Assembly: GCA_037951105.1 (NCBI GenBank)
Contig: JBAMJV010002045.1
Location: forward strand, 44,533-108,532
DNA: 64,000 nt
Source: Echinarachnius parma
Taxonomy: Eukaryota; Echinodermata; Echinoidea; Clypeasteroida; Echinarachniidae
Direction of reading: 5' to 3'
This document shows, piece after piece, positions 1 through 10,608 of the stretch (position 1 is its first letter; each line of letters opens with the position of its first letter). Below the pieces are notes generated by a model. The model was given only the letters and a program-made list of their open reading frames with translations. It was not told the DNA's origin and made no database searches. A program made the position numbers and the translations under genes.

Positions 1-275
1 TGTGTCCATCTGTTGTCATACCTCCTGGCGAGGTGTCCTGCCCACCTCCATTTCTTTGATTTGATGGTCAACATTATATCCTGCACTCCTGATTTCTCTC
101 TTGGGTCTATATTTGACATCCTGTCCTTCTTTGTTACACCTATCATTATTCTTTCCATAGCCCGTTCTGTCACTCTAAGTCTTTTTTTCAAAACGTTTGG
201 TGGTTGTCCAGGTTTCAGCTCCATATGAGAGAGCAGGTATGATACACTGGTCAAATACCTGCCTCTTCATGGAGA
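1..275 (-). pseudogene. LINE reverse-transcriptase C-terminal remnant
   Basis: On the minus strand, starting near 275, this reads as the conserved tail that follows the reverse-transcriptase domain of many non-LTR retrotransposons. It has a YGAETW motif (about 220-240), then an arginine-rich TERAMER-like stretch, then KWRWAGHLAR near the window start. The frame breaks at about 180-190, where one extra base follows a run of A, so the copy is dead. It is cut by the window edge and its 5' part is missing. The family is recognised from these motifs; I cannot assign the clade (RTE, CR1 and Jockey-like elements share them). The open frame on the plus strand here is only its shadow. Confidence 0.85.
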
Positions 276-299
276 TGGGAAGAGTGGAGTCTCGAAAGA

Positions 300-1062
300 T
301 GTAGCTGAGTGAGCATTACTATTATGCAAACTATCAGGTTTTGGGACTTGGAATGGAAGGACGAGGGCGGGTATAATGTTGGTATTATAGCAGAGGATGA
401 GATGGATTGAAGAAGATTTAAGGAAGAAGTAAGGAAGTTTATCATGAGAATGAAGGTTCCTTGTCTCGCGGGTTGGGCATTGAGAAGTTGACCCATGTCT
501 CGAGGGCCTGCTCAGCCTTGCCTTACCTTTATACACAATAAGGAACTGACTTGCGAACATCACAATTATTATGAAAACTATCCGGTTTGGGGACATGGAG
601 GGAAAAGGGTTAGTAATGGTTGTATTAGCAGATCGAGTATTCATGAGATGGATTGAGATTGTTAAGTTTGTAATGAGAATGAAGGGTTCATGTATCGCGG
701 GCTGGGCGTACGATTGTACAGGACGGACCGGACCTGCGACCATCATCAGCACTACTGTTACACTAATTATTGGGTTTCTGGATATGCAAGGACAAGGGCG
801 AGGATATTATGTTGGTATGAGCACATTGTGAGCTGTGTTCACGTGAAACAGGAGACGTTGCAATAACGCAATGAATATGCAGGTTTTGTGTCTCGAGGGT
901 TCGACTTGACGGACCAGCAACAATCACTACTAGATATTACACTAATCATGATATTTATCAAGTTTTAGGACATGCAAGGACAAGGGCGAGTATATCATGT
1001 ATCAGTGTGAGTTGGGTCCAAGTTAAACAGGAGACGGTATAATTTGTAATGAGAGGGAGGTC
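300..1062. repeat. Diverged tandem repeat, about 190-250 bp units
   Basis: Four diverged units share a core reading roughly GGACATGCAAGGACAAGGGC followed by a TATTATGTTGGTAT-like stretch, anchored near 340, 590, 779 and 968. A fifth unit lies at about 2449, beyond the inserted blocks at 1.1-2.4 kb. Short frames in both directions (for example 267-752 minus and 571-831 plus) follow the repeat and show no protein family. No gene is seen. Confidence 0.7.
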
Positions 1063-1126
1063 TCTCGCGGATGGCTAGTTCTGTAATCGTGGGCGTTAAC
1101 AAAATTGTCAGAGAGAGGGGTCGGGA

Positions 1127-1142
1127 GGGGGGGGGGGGGGGG
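1127..1142. repeat. Poly(G) tract
   Basis: A run of 16 G after a GA-rich stretch. It is one of more than twenty G or C homopolymers of 10 or more in this window. Confidence 0.9.
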
Positions 1143-1194
1143 ATGGGACTGTGGTCGTTAGCCCGAATAAGTTTCTTTATGTGTTCAACAAAAT

Positions 1195-1390
1195 GAGCTA
1201 TATGGTTTTCCCCAAAATTGGGCTGGCATCTTTTATTCGTAAATGCGCTGAGGATACAAATAAGGTGGTTCGGAATTGTAAATCAGATGCGCGGTATCAT
1301 CATACGAACGCCTTGGCAAGTTGACACGGTGTGAAATACACACAACGGTTCGGCGTTGCGTACAGTGACCACAAACTAGCCTATAGTGAA
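1195..1390. repeat. Dispersed repeat with CAAATTGGGCTG / GCGAACGCC core
   Basis: A segment running from a CAAAATTGGGCTGG-like start through AAATCAGATGCGCGGT to a CGAACGCCTTGGC-like end. A related copy lies at 2075-2225 and degenerate pieces, some inverted, lie at 6400-6640. The two nearest copies flank the MITE at 1454-2042, so they are probably parts of an older duplicated repeat. Confidence 0.6.
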
Positions 1391-1453
1391 AGTTCGAATC
1401 GCTGAAATGTTTGAATACCTTTCGTTATGTGTTCAACTAAAACGAGTTATATA

Positions 1454-2042
1454 AACCGAACACAAAAAGTAACTACCCCCCTAAACAATTGCTCATAATT
1501 TCATAACCAAGAATGGTTTCAAGATTTCGTCTTGGCCAAATATTTCTATGGTAGTTAGGAAAACAATATGTAAAAATAAGAGGTAACCAATTATTCATGG
1601 TTGAGTAGGCACACATTTAATAGAGAATAGTCATATTTCAAAATTCGCAAAAGTAATATTATTATTGCAGTTTATTGAGAAATTTCTAATTTCACTGTTT
1701 TACAATTGCAATTAATGCATTTAACCACATGTGCCATTAAAAAATCAAAATGGATGGAATTTTAATCAGCATTGTTTCATTAACCATAATTAATGCAGTA
1801 AGTCACACATGCTGTTTCACAACAATGTACAGGCATGCGCAAGTTTTTGTGACTTTTGACAGTGGGTAATTTTGTCTTTAATCTGTGCTCATTCAGCCAT
1901 GAAGTAATGGATATCTCTGATTTTCACACAAATAGTTTATAACTATTGTATAAATATTTTGGTAAAATTACAACTTGAGACAATTATCAGTTATGAAATT
2001 ATAAGCATTTGTTTAGGGGGTAGTTACTTTTTGTGTTCGGTT
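1454..2042. mobile_element. TA-flanked MITE with ~50-bp terminal inverted repeats
   Basis: The ends are inverted copies of each other for about 50 bases, starting AACCGAACACAAAAAGTAAC on each strand. Each end abuts a TA dinucleotide (1452-1453 and 2043-2044), as expected for a Tc1/mariner-type target duplication. The 589-bp interior is A+T-rich with no credible open frame. It is therefore a non-autonomous element mobilised by a transposase encoded elsewhere. Confidence 0.85.
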
Positions 2043-2074
2043 TAGTTTAGCGCCAAATTGAGCCGATATTACAT

Positions 2075-2225
2075 GTATTATGCTCCAAATTGGGCTGAGG
2101 ATGCGATGAAGGTGGTTAGGATTAGTAAAATCAGAAGCGCGGTGCCATCTTGCGAACGCCTTGCGCTCGGTGCGAAATACGCACTGGCTCAGTAGTATGT
2201 ATTGCCTACAAACAAGCCGTGTTAC
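2075..2225. repeat. Second copy of the CAAATTGGGCTG / GCGAACGCC repeat
   Basis: Matches 1201-1370 in order: CCAAATTGGGCTGAGGAT, AAGGTGGTTAGGATT, AATCAGAAGCGCGGT, then TGCGAACGCCTTGCG. The adjacent interval to 2350 is unique-looking sequence with no supported gene. Confidence 0.6.
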
Positions 2226-2350
2226 GAATACAGTATAGTTTTTCAAGCAGTATGCATATACATCCCTACATATGGCAATCATTATTGCCCGCATATAAGG
2301 CGCCTTTTTGCTCGTCGAGCAGAGATGTTCTTGTTTTACTCTCGGGGATC

Positions 2351-2370
2351 GGGGGGGGGGGGGGGGGGGG
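2351..2370. repeat. Poly(G) tract
   Basis: A run of 20 G. Glycine-rich open frames crossing it are artefacts of the run. The next 340 bases hold the fifth unit of the upstream tandem repeat (around 2449) and otherwise nothing recognisable. Confidence 0.9.
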
Positions 2371-2716
2371 TATCAGCGCCCCTTCTTCGTAACCTCGCGT
2401 CTCATACGCCAACTCAAATTACCATAATACTAGTATTATGTTTACAAGACACGCAAGGGCAAGGGCGGGCATGCCTTGTGCATAGCGGGTATGGGTTGCG
2501 TTAAGACTAGAAACAGTATTAACATGATGAAGTGATATGTGTATAAAAACATAAACAAATAGTAGAAAAGAAAGCAAGTGTGCAAAAATGTGTCCCTGAG
2601 CACCTGAGAAGGAAGGTTTCCTGTCTAGTTCAAGTTAGTTTTATTTGTCCACATGCATGGAAGATACAAGGTATATCATATATTCAAAACAACACTCACA
2701 TTCAGTCATATATTAA

Positions 2717-3204
2717 AGGGGTAGTACGGTTTTGGTAAGGCTGAGCTTTATTAACCAAAACCTGCACAATAACATTACAAACTACTACTTATTACTCCAC
2801 CATGCTCGAAAGGTATGGACAATTACAAACGACTAAGTAAAAAGCCCGTTATCATTCAAGAGGGCGCTCTCCAAAAAAAACATTGGTTTCAACCATTATT
2901 CATACAAAATTATGCATGTGATGTTTTGTTGAAATAATGATTAAATAGAGAGATCATCAACAACTATTTAAAAACATTTTTTTAATTTAAAAAAATCATC
3001 GAATAAATCTGGGGCCCAGATTTATTCCGATCGGATATATTTATTGATATTTCAGCCATTTCTGAACCGATTTTGATCAAATAAAGTTTATTTTGTCATT
3101 GAAATTGTATGCTCTTTTAAATTTTACACCCAGACTCAGTTATTCATTATCTCACAAAAAATAATTTCGTGCAGCGCCCACTATACCAAAACGGAACTAC
3201 CTCT
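2717..3204 (+). mobile_element. TTAA-flanked MITE, family A, copy 1
   Basis: The ends are AGGGGTAGT...GTTTTGGTA and its inverse TACCAAAAC...ACTACCTCT. TTAA flanks both sides (2713-2716 and 3205-3208), which is the piggyBac-type target duplication. A closely related copy lies at 8960-9481 and an inverted, partly eroded one at 62550-63078. A palindrome near the centre (3001-3027) has 13 paired bases per arm around GGGGCCC. There is no coding capacity. Confidence 0.9.
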
Positions 3205-3284
3205 TTAAAAACGATAAATTAGAACAAAGTTTAGGGTCAATCAATTGGCATATTTCCAAAAAGTGATGTTTAGATAAGGGAACA

Positions 3285-3517
3285 GGGCCCATATTCATAA
3301 AAGCCCACTAGCTTAGTTTCATGCTAAGTCTATTTTGGATGATGTGGATCTTAACATTGCTAACAAGGGTTAACTTTACTGGATACCTAGAGCTTACCCA
3401 GCTAACCATATAGTTGGTGGCTAGGAAAACTATTTGTTGCTCACCAAACTGTATCATTTGAAATACACTTAGCGTGGAACTAAGCTACCTTAGCGGGGTT
3501 TTATGAATATGTGCCCA
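3285..3517. mobile_element. Fold-back MITE (GGGCCCATATTCATAAAA ends)
   Basis: The left end GGGCCCATATTCATAAAA and onward CTAGCTTAGTTTCATGCTAAG is mirrored by the inverse sequence ending at 3517, giving arms of about 50 bases. Partial relatives start at 3890 and 24172. It is followed directly by an ATT microsatellite (about 3518-3545). No open frame. Confidence 0.75.
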
Positions 3518-3890
3518 TATTATTATTATTATTATTATTATTTATTCGACCAAAAAGCATAATACAATGTAAAATACAACACAACTATATATGCACAAAT
3601 TACAAAAATACAAGTTACAAGACAGAAGAAAATAGTTAGAAGCAGTGTGTGGGTCAGGGTTCACAAAAGTAAAGTACGTTACTGTTGCCCTAGGGCATGT
3701 GAACCCTCACACACTGGCTCCAGAAGATGCAGCATTACGGAACATAAATAACAATAAACGTATACCTAGATCTATCAACGTCCAAATTTAGCTAAATATA
3801 CTACCACATATAATAGAGAATGCATAGATGAAATGATTATATCAATTAATGTGGCTCATACTATATGGATTTACGGAAAATATATGCAGG
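3518..3890. other. ATT microsatellite, hairpin and unique A+T-rich DNA
   Basis: After (ATT)n comes A+T-rich sequence containing a hairpin. Arm 3644-3664 (AGTGTGTGGGTCAGGGTTCAC without its last base) pairs with 3699-3715 apart from a 4-base bulge. The hairpin looks like part of a retroelement 3' end or a small MITE. No gene is seen. Confidence 0.5.
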
Positions 3891-3990
3891 GCCCGTAGTC
3901 ATAAAAACCGTACTAGCTTAGTATTAATCATTAATGAATAGCCATGAGTGACTTTTTAATGAACATATTCTAACCAAACGTCAGTCACCT
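3890..3990. repeat. Partial copy of the GGGCCC-ATTCATAAAA fold-back family
   Basis: One end only: GGGCCCGTAGTCATAAAAA then a CTAGCTTAGTATTAA-like stretch resembling the element at 3285. The opposite end is not recognisable. Confidence 0.5.
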
Positions 3991-4069
3991 ACCCACAAAT
4001 TAAAGCAAAACAAAAAAAAAATACTTTATTCCTGACACGCTATCAAAACCCACAGCCTTCTTCCATATA

Positions 4070-4410
4070 CCGCAACTTCAAATTACCATTGATTTTCCGT
4101 TTTCAGCGTCAAGATTGCTCAGATCCGTATACAAGATAATTAAACACGGAACGCTTCCAACAAAGCGTCAGTTAGCTGCCTGCGGTATATATAAAAAAAG
4201 AGTTGTACTGTTACCAAAGTATTAACATATAAAACATAGAGTAACTATAATATAAAGATCTAAACCTTTGGTTACCGCAACTTTATTATCATTGAGTTGC
4301 CTTCTTCAACCTCAATATAGATTGTATCAATAATCAAAGGTTTAAACTCAAATCCGTACAGGATAATGAAACACCGAACACTTCCAACCAAACGGCTGTC
4401 AAATGCCTAC
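4070..4410. repeat. Diverged ~205-bp tandem repeat, units 1 and 2
   Basis: Units begin with TACCGCAACTT and contain ATCCGTA(T/C)A(C/G)A(A/G)GATAAT followed by an AACAC(G)GAA(C/G)(A/G)CTTCCAA stretch, at about 4070 and 4275. The third unit resumes at about 5046, displaced by the MITE at 4442-5030. Removing that element restores a spacing near 190 bp. Confidence 0.7.
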
Positions 4411-4441
4411 AGTACAAACAAAAGTTGCATTGCGGACAGAC

Positions 4442-5030
4442 AAGGGGGTATCCCACTGAGAGGCGAACGTTTTGCGAACGTTAGCGAATTATGCAAATTT
4501 GGGATTTCGCCCGAATTCGTTAAAGGTTGCAAAAAGTTCGTTAACGGTTGCAAACGGTCGCAAAAAAATTCGCAAACGGTTTTAATTGTCGCAAACAGTT
4601 TTTCTTGTCGCAAAGAAATTTTGGACATATTCAAAATTTCTTTGCGAATTTATTTTTTCGCAAACAGTCGCAAACGTTCGCAAACGGTCGTTAAACGGTG
4701 TCGCTAACGTTCGCTAATGATCCACTAATGCTAGCGATTACATGACCATATGGTTCCTCAATGCAATCGACCCATTGAGCGGCGAATGTTTTGCGAACGT
4801 TTGCGAACGTCTGCGAATTTTGGATTCGCCAACTTTTCTGACAAATGTTGGCAAAAATCAAGGTTGGCAGAGGAAAACCCTGCTTTTCGCTAACATTCGC
4901 TAAAATGTTGCAAATTGTTGCTAAATATCGCAAAAAAAGTCGCTAAATGTCGCTAATGGCAGAGGAAAAGTTGGCGAATCCCAAATGCGCTATATTCGCT
5001 AACGTTCGCCTCTCAGTGGGATACCCCCTT
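4442..5030. mobile_element. MITE with ~45-bp inverted ends and GCGAACG-rich interior
   Basis: The ends read AAGGGGGTATCCCACTGAGA on opposite strands and continue into GGCGAACGTT. The 589-bp interior is packed with variants of GCGAACGTT and TTCGCAAACG, so it can fold on itself in many registers. No clear target duplication is visible at the edges. Open frames here (for example 4366-4707 plus and 4691-4933 minus) come from the repeats and resemble no protein family. Confidence 0.8.
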
Positions 5031-5045
5031 TAATCTCATCTAAAC

Positions 5046-5165
5046 CCTCGACTACCACAAAATCAAGTTACCGTTGAGTTGATGCCTTAAACCTGCATAT
5101 TTTGCCGTGAAAGGTTTAAACCTAATCCAATGCACGATAATTAAACACCAAATGCCGCGGGCTAT
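5046..5165. repeat. Unit 3 of the ~205-bp tandem repeat
   Basis: Contains CTACCACAAAATCAAGTTACC, then AGGTTTAAACCTAATCCAA and GATAATTAAACACC, matching the units at 4070 and 4275. It shows that the MITE between them is a later insertion. The next 190 bases hold nothing recognisable. Confidence 0.65.
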
Positions 5166-5360
5166 AGGAGGTAGAAATCAAATAGTACGCGCGGTAGAAA
5201 TTGACGTGAAAATATTATACACCTGTCAAAGGTCGTCTTTCGGTCTTTCTGATTTTAAATCGATGAAGATTTATTTGGATCAGGAAATACAGGCATAGAC
5301 TGATCTAGGAGATAGCACTCCACTTGTTGAAGAAAACATAAAGCAGCAAGTCGAAGTTTG

Positions 5361-5374
5361 ATTGTCGATGATTT
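5361..5374. repeat. Left 14-bp target-site duplication of the H4 retrocopy
   Basis: ATTGTCGATGATTT, identical to 5597-5610. On the minus strand it lies just beyond the A-rich tail of the retrocopy. Because the tail begins with T on the plus strand, the exact inner edge is uncertain by a base or two. Confidence 0.85.
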
Positions 5375-6344
<970 letters not shown>

Positions 6345-7095
6345 CGTCAGCGTTGAAGGTCGTTATGCGTGTAGATGTAGAGGGCGCTGTTTGAAATCCT
6401 ACACCGCGGTTCGCCGTTTGAAACTATAATAGGCTACTTTGTGCGCACGTCGCACTTCGCACTGTGAGCAAGCGTTCGCAAAATGGCACCGCGATACTGA
6501 TTTACGAGTCAGAACCCCCCTTCAAAATGTACAGTTATAGGATTCGTGAATCAGACGCGCGGTGCGAAATGCGCACTGGTTCTGCGTCATGTAGTTACTA
6601 TCATAGAAGTAGTATATAAATAACTAGAAGAGAATCTACGCACTGCGTACTGATTTTCCCATAGCCTTAACACGCAGCAAACATGGCCGGTTAGGGAAAC
6701 TTCATGGACTGGCTAACATGGAATGCTGGGTATTTTGTAGTCTATGATCTAAGACCCTCGATCGCATGCTAAAAATAATCCCACCACCCATAATAGATAG
6801 CCGCCAACGAGAGAGATCTGCACAACAGCAGTGATGGCTGCCAGCCGAGGCCTCGTGAGCAGCGATCATTGATGTTACGCAGACCTCTCTCGTTGGTCGC
6901 GCTATGTTCAGCATGCGATCGAGGGTCTCGATCCTAGACTAAACGTATCCCAGAATTCCATGGTAGCCAGTCCATAAAAGTTTCCCAGATTAGCGCGCAG
7001 TATGACCCCCCTGGTTACTATGCTTCATACTTCCCTAGTTACGAATGTTTGGAGCGCCCTCTACATCCCAACGCATGACCACCTTTAAGTATTTC
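6345..7095. mobile_element. Large nested palindrome / fold-back element
   Basis: Outer arms pair 6345-6395 (around ATGTAGAGGGCGCT) with 7040-7095. Much stronger inner arms pair about 6680-6835 with 6840-6992, sharing GGGAAACTT, ATGGACTGGCTA, GACCCTCGATCGCATGCT and CCAACGAGAGAG. The centre around GGCCTCG is itself self-complementary, so the inner 300 bp can form one nearly continuous hairpin. Between the two pairs of arms lie degenerate pieces of the repeat seen at 1195 and 2075. The minus-strand frame at 6702-6914 is produced by this symmetry and is not taken as a gene. Confidence 0.75.
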
Positions 7096-7585
7096 CCCGT
7101 CTGGCTAATGTTGGTATTTCTGGTAAATATCCCTTCCGGCTTCGTCACATTTTGAAGCGATACGTCTGGCGCCCCAGTAATGTCAACGCCGCAGGTTTTA
7201 ATCATTCCTGATTCTCCCCGACATTGGTTGTCTTTAATTTGTTTCCAAACCCTGAAAACTGAGACGTCAGTTCAAACATACCATACGTGCGTTTCACCGT
7301 GAATTATGTTAATTTACCTTGACAAACATAACGGGATTTAGCTGCGGGAAATAAAATACAAACCTATTGGAATATATAGGCTATTGATATTTCCACCAAA
7401 AAGGATATTTTTTTTTTAAATCCGGAGTATTTCTTAAATTATTTTATTACTATAATAATCCTTTATTTACTTATATTATCACAGCGGCGAAATCAAAAGA
7501 AACGATACAATTACAACAACAAAAAACAATTACGTTAATGTGTTTCTAATAATCTGAAAAAAGCTGAAAACCCCGCATTTCAGAG
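7096..7585. other. No gene seen
   Basis: Unique sequence becoming strongly A+T-rich after 7360. I see no open frame, RNA gene or repeat that I can support. Confidence 0.5.
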
Positions 7586-7765
7586 GTGTGTATTGTGTAT
7601 GAGACTCAGCTGAGTGTGTGTTTGTATGTCACTGTGTGTGTGTACGTGCGTGTTTGTGTGTGTTTGTGTGTCTGTTTATGTGTCTGTACGTTTGTGCGTG
7701 GCTATGTGTTAGTGTGTTGTGTGTGTGTGTGCTGTATGTATATGTGTGTGTTTGGTGATACTATG
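7586..7765. repeat. GT-rich microsatellite
   Basis: An interrupted (GT)n tract with GTTT, GTAC and GTCT variants. The Cys/Val-rich frame over it has no protein meaning. Confidence 0.85.
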
Positions 7766-8013
7766 TTTAAGGGGTTATAACTTCATTATTTTGTTGCACT
7801 ATGCCTGTGTCTTTTGGGTAAAGTGATATGGATGAGTGTGAATGAACTTTTAAATTTGCCGACAAAGGGATCAAATCTGATAACGAAAATTCAAGTTCTG
7901 TGTGTCAATGAAAGTTGCGAAAAAAACTCATAAGGTAGGTCGGGCGTAGCCTCTCTTTAAAGGGACTATGTCGTCGATTTAATATGAAATGTCATCAACG
8001 TCGTCATTGCCCT

Positions 8014-8095
8014 GACAGGGAAATCAGCAGAGAAGGGTAGGGCATCCGTCTCATGTGCAAGAGGTCTTGGGTTCGATTCCAGACGGGGTTGGGTG
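8014..8095 (+). mobile_element. tRNA-derived SINE head
   Basis: The stretch contains a good RNA polymerase III B box, GGTTCGATTCC (8070-8080). Upstream lies a tRNA-like segment, TAGGGCATCCGTCTCATG, matching the D-arm to anticodon-arm part of many tRNA-related SINEs. The A box is degenerate and there is no acceptor stem, so it is not a functional tRNA. Echinoderms are known to carry tRNA-derived SINEs; the family is not identified. Confidence 0.65.
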
Positions 8096-8403
8096 TGTTT
8101 CATGAAGATTTAACGTTGAACTTAAACTCTAAGTTGGACCTAACATTGTGAAAAGCCGTTTGTAGCCTTGGAATAAAACATATTCAAAAGCAAAAAAATA
8201 CAAGTATTTGAAACTTCTAACAATCATTTATATCGATTATTTTAAGGCTCCTTGATATAAATATTTTTAAAAAAATAACTGATTTTATCAAACTTATGCC
8301 TTTTTCAAAAGAACTGTTTCAACAGTTTTGCAAAGAAGATAATGGCTTTCCATAATAGTTAAGTGCATCTTAGAGTTAAGTTCGACTTTGTGAAACACCC
8401 CCC
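8090..8403. mobile_element. Fold-back element adjoining the SINE head
   Basis: The left arm at about 8090-8128 (GTGTTTCATGAAGATTTAAC onward to ACTTAAACTCTAAG) is the inverse of 8362-8403 (CTTAGAGTTAAGTTCGACTT to GTGAAACACCC). It starts where the tRNA-like part stops. It may be the SINE body or a separate MITE. No open frame. Confidence 0.55.
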
Positions 8404-8955
8404 TATATAGTCATAGCTAAGACTTTTACATGTATACACTGTATACCTACTATACCTTCTAGCCATAGCGCTCGGCATTCATGGAATTGAGAAGAGAACG
8501 GTTAAATCACAGCGCTTCCATTAAACTTTGATTATATTCTATAGTTTTCATTGCTTAAAGTAGATGTGTGACCCGGGGCTATAATTGACATGGAAATAGG
8601 CGCCATCATCATCATGTATCTGAAGCAAGACAAGAAAACGTATTTAACTATCTAACCGGCAGCAACTACCCAACAGCTAACAATTATGTTGTTATTGTTG
8701 TTGCTTTTCTTATGTTCGACTTCTGTCGGTATTTAGAGATGATTGAGCCGCACTGTTCGAGAAATTAAATATTGCATAATACGTATACGTTCGAACGATG
8801 TTTGATTTTAATTGCTATCGAGATTAGAATCCGGTCTTTTTCTTTCCTCTTACAAATTTATTCTCTGTCAAGTTTCATTTTCTATACTACGTATACCTGG
8901 GAAAGCATTGTCGTTTACTAAACTAATAGAAAAGTATAAATACCCGTTTTTTTAC
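8404..8955. other. No gene seen
   Basis: Unique A+T-rich sequence with short self-complementary words (for example TACGTATACGT near 8780) but no supported gene or repeat family. Confidence 0.5.
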
Positions 8956-8959
8956 TTAA

Positions 8960-9481
8960 AGGGGTAGTTTAGTTTTGGTAAGACTGAACTTTAGTAGCCA
9001 AAACCTGCACAGTAACATAATAAACTAATAGTTATCACTCCACCATGCTCGAAAGGTATACAAAATTACAAACGACTAAGTAAAAATGCTGTTATCATTC
9101 AAAAAGAGCCATTAAAACACAAGAGGGCGCTTTTTAAAAAGGCATTGGTTTCAACCATTTTTCATACAAAATTATGCATGTAATCTTTTATTTGTATAAT
9201 GATTAAATAGAGAGATCATCAACAAACGCTTTTGAAAATTTTTGAAAAAGTGTGAGCATTTTTTTATTTTTTTCTAAAAATCAAATTATTTGGGCCCCAA
9301 ATAATTATAAGATCAGATATATTTATTGATATTTCAGCCGTTTCTGGGTCGATTTTGACTAAATAAAGTTTATTCTGCCATTAAAATTGCATGTTCTCTC
9401 AAATTCGACACTCAGTTTTTCATTACCTCACAAAAAAATTGTGATGTGCAGCGCCCTCTCTACCAAAACTAAACTACCCCT
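8960..9481 (+). mobile_element. TTAA-flanked MITE, family A, copy 2
   Basis: Same ends and order as 2717-3204. TTAA flanks at 8956-8959 and 9482-9485 are intact and the termini AGGGGTAGT / ACTACCCCT are perfectly inverted. It carries the same central palindrome (about 9283-9305) with arm sequence AATTATTTGGG, different from copy 1 yet perfectly paired. Confidence 0.92.
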
Positions 9482-9485
9482 TTAA

Positions 9486-10395
9486 ACCGTTTTTGCACTT
9501 CTCTCAACAATATCGATGCTTAAATGTCGTGCACGCTGCATTGTTTGCTTTGTATAGACTAGTACACTTGAGTAGATTTGATTGATTTGGAGTTTGGAGT
9601 AACCTTTTGCTATTTGTAATTTGTGTTATTTTCAGTCGATACAAAATACTTTTTAAAGCAATTATTATAAACTGTAGTATTGTTACACTATTTGATATTT
9701 GTTTCCATAAGTTCTGAGCGGAGAAGGGCGATAAAATAGAAGACAAAACTAGAATAAAGAATAACTTGAATGTCGGCACGGTCGGTTCGAGAAAATGACG
9801 AAATTCGCCTGTCAAATTTTCTGGCGGGAAATTCGTCAAAAGAAAAGGAGCCGGAAAACTTGTTCGTGAATAACATATCAATCAATATTCGCAGTTTATA
9901 ACATGAATGCTTTTAAGCGCAGTTCTCTTTTTAAAAGTTAATTGAATTTGATAGTTAATGGTTGAAAATAGGCGGACAGAAAATGTTTATTCGTTGTCTA
10001 AATTGCAAATTGTAATTCAATTCAAGAACACAATGGGAAACCCTATGCTGTATATTCGATTGTGGGGTGATGTCTAGACGGTTCGAATGAAGGTTTCGGA
10101 CAGTAATTTTGTATCATAATTCAACATTGAATTGACTTAATTCAACATTAGACCCCTTCAAAATTCAGCAATTGCAAATTATCCGAACGTTTACTCAGTT
10201 AGTCTTATCATGAATACCAAGGAAGGATACATTATAAAGTATATCCATTGGGATTTTAATCATGATAATTCCAACCCCTATTCTATCAGGAACATGTCTA
10301 ATGAATTGATAATTGCACGGTGAAATAAAACTCATGGAAATCAATTTTTCCTGAGAGCCGTTCATGCAGACTATTTTTTCTAATTATAACATCCA
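9486..10395. other. No supported gene; small hairpin
   Basis: Two overlapping minus-strand frames of 125 and 65 codons end near 9881-9885. Their composition is hydrophobic and Ser/Thr-rich, as expected from A+T-rich DNA, and I recognise no family. A hairpin lies at about 9795-9841 (TGACGAAATTCGCC facing GGCGGGAAATTCGTCA). Confidence 0.5.
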
Positions 10396-10398
10396 GTT

Positions 10399-10608
10399 AT
10401 CCATCCATCCATCCATCCATCCATCCATCCATCCATCCATCCATCCATCCATCCATCCATCCATCCATCCATCCATCCATCCATCCATCCATCCATCCAT
10501 CCATCCATCCATCCATCCATCCATCCATCCATCCATCCATCCATCCATCCATCCATCCATCCATCCATCAAACCATCCATCCATCCATCCATCCATCCAT
10601 CCATACAT
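10399..10608. repeat. (CCAT)n microsatellite, ~210 bp
   Basis: A nearly perfect CCAT/ATCC tetranucleotide array, broken once at about 10569 by AAA. It makes artefactual Ser-Ile-His-Pro and Trp-Met-Asp-Gly frames in several registers. Short echoes recur at 10720-10737 and 10955-10972. Confidence 0.97.

Noticed and set aside
13-228. 71-codon plus-strand frame at the window start
   Set aside because: Antisense shadow of the LINE reverse-transcriptase tail.
7586-7780. 64-codon Cys/Val-rich frame
   Set aside because: Translation of a GT microsatellite.
8040-8080. Functional tRNA gene
   Set aside because: A good B box but a degenerate A box and no acceptor stem; better explained as a tRNA-derived SINE.
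9504-9885. 125-codon minus-strand frame with hydrophobic stretches
   Set aside because: No recognisable family, no splice or promoter context, composition expected of A+T-rich DNA.
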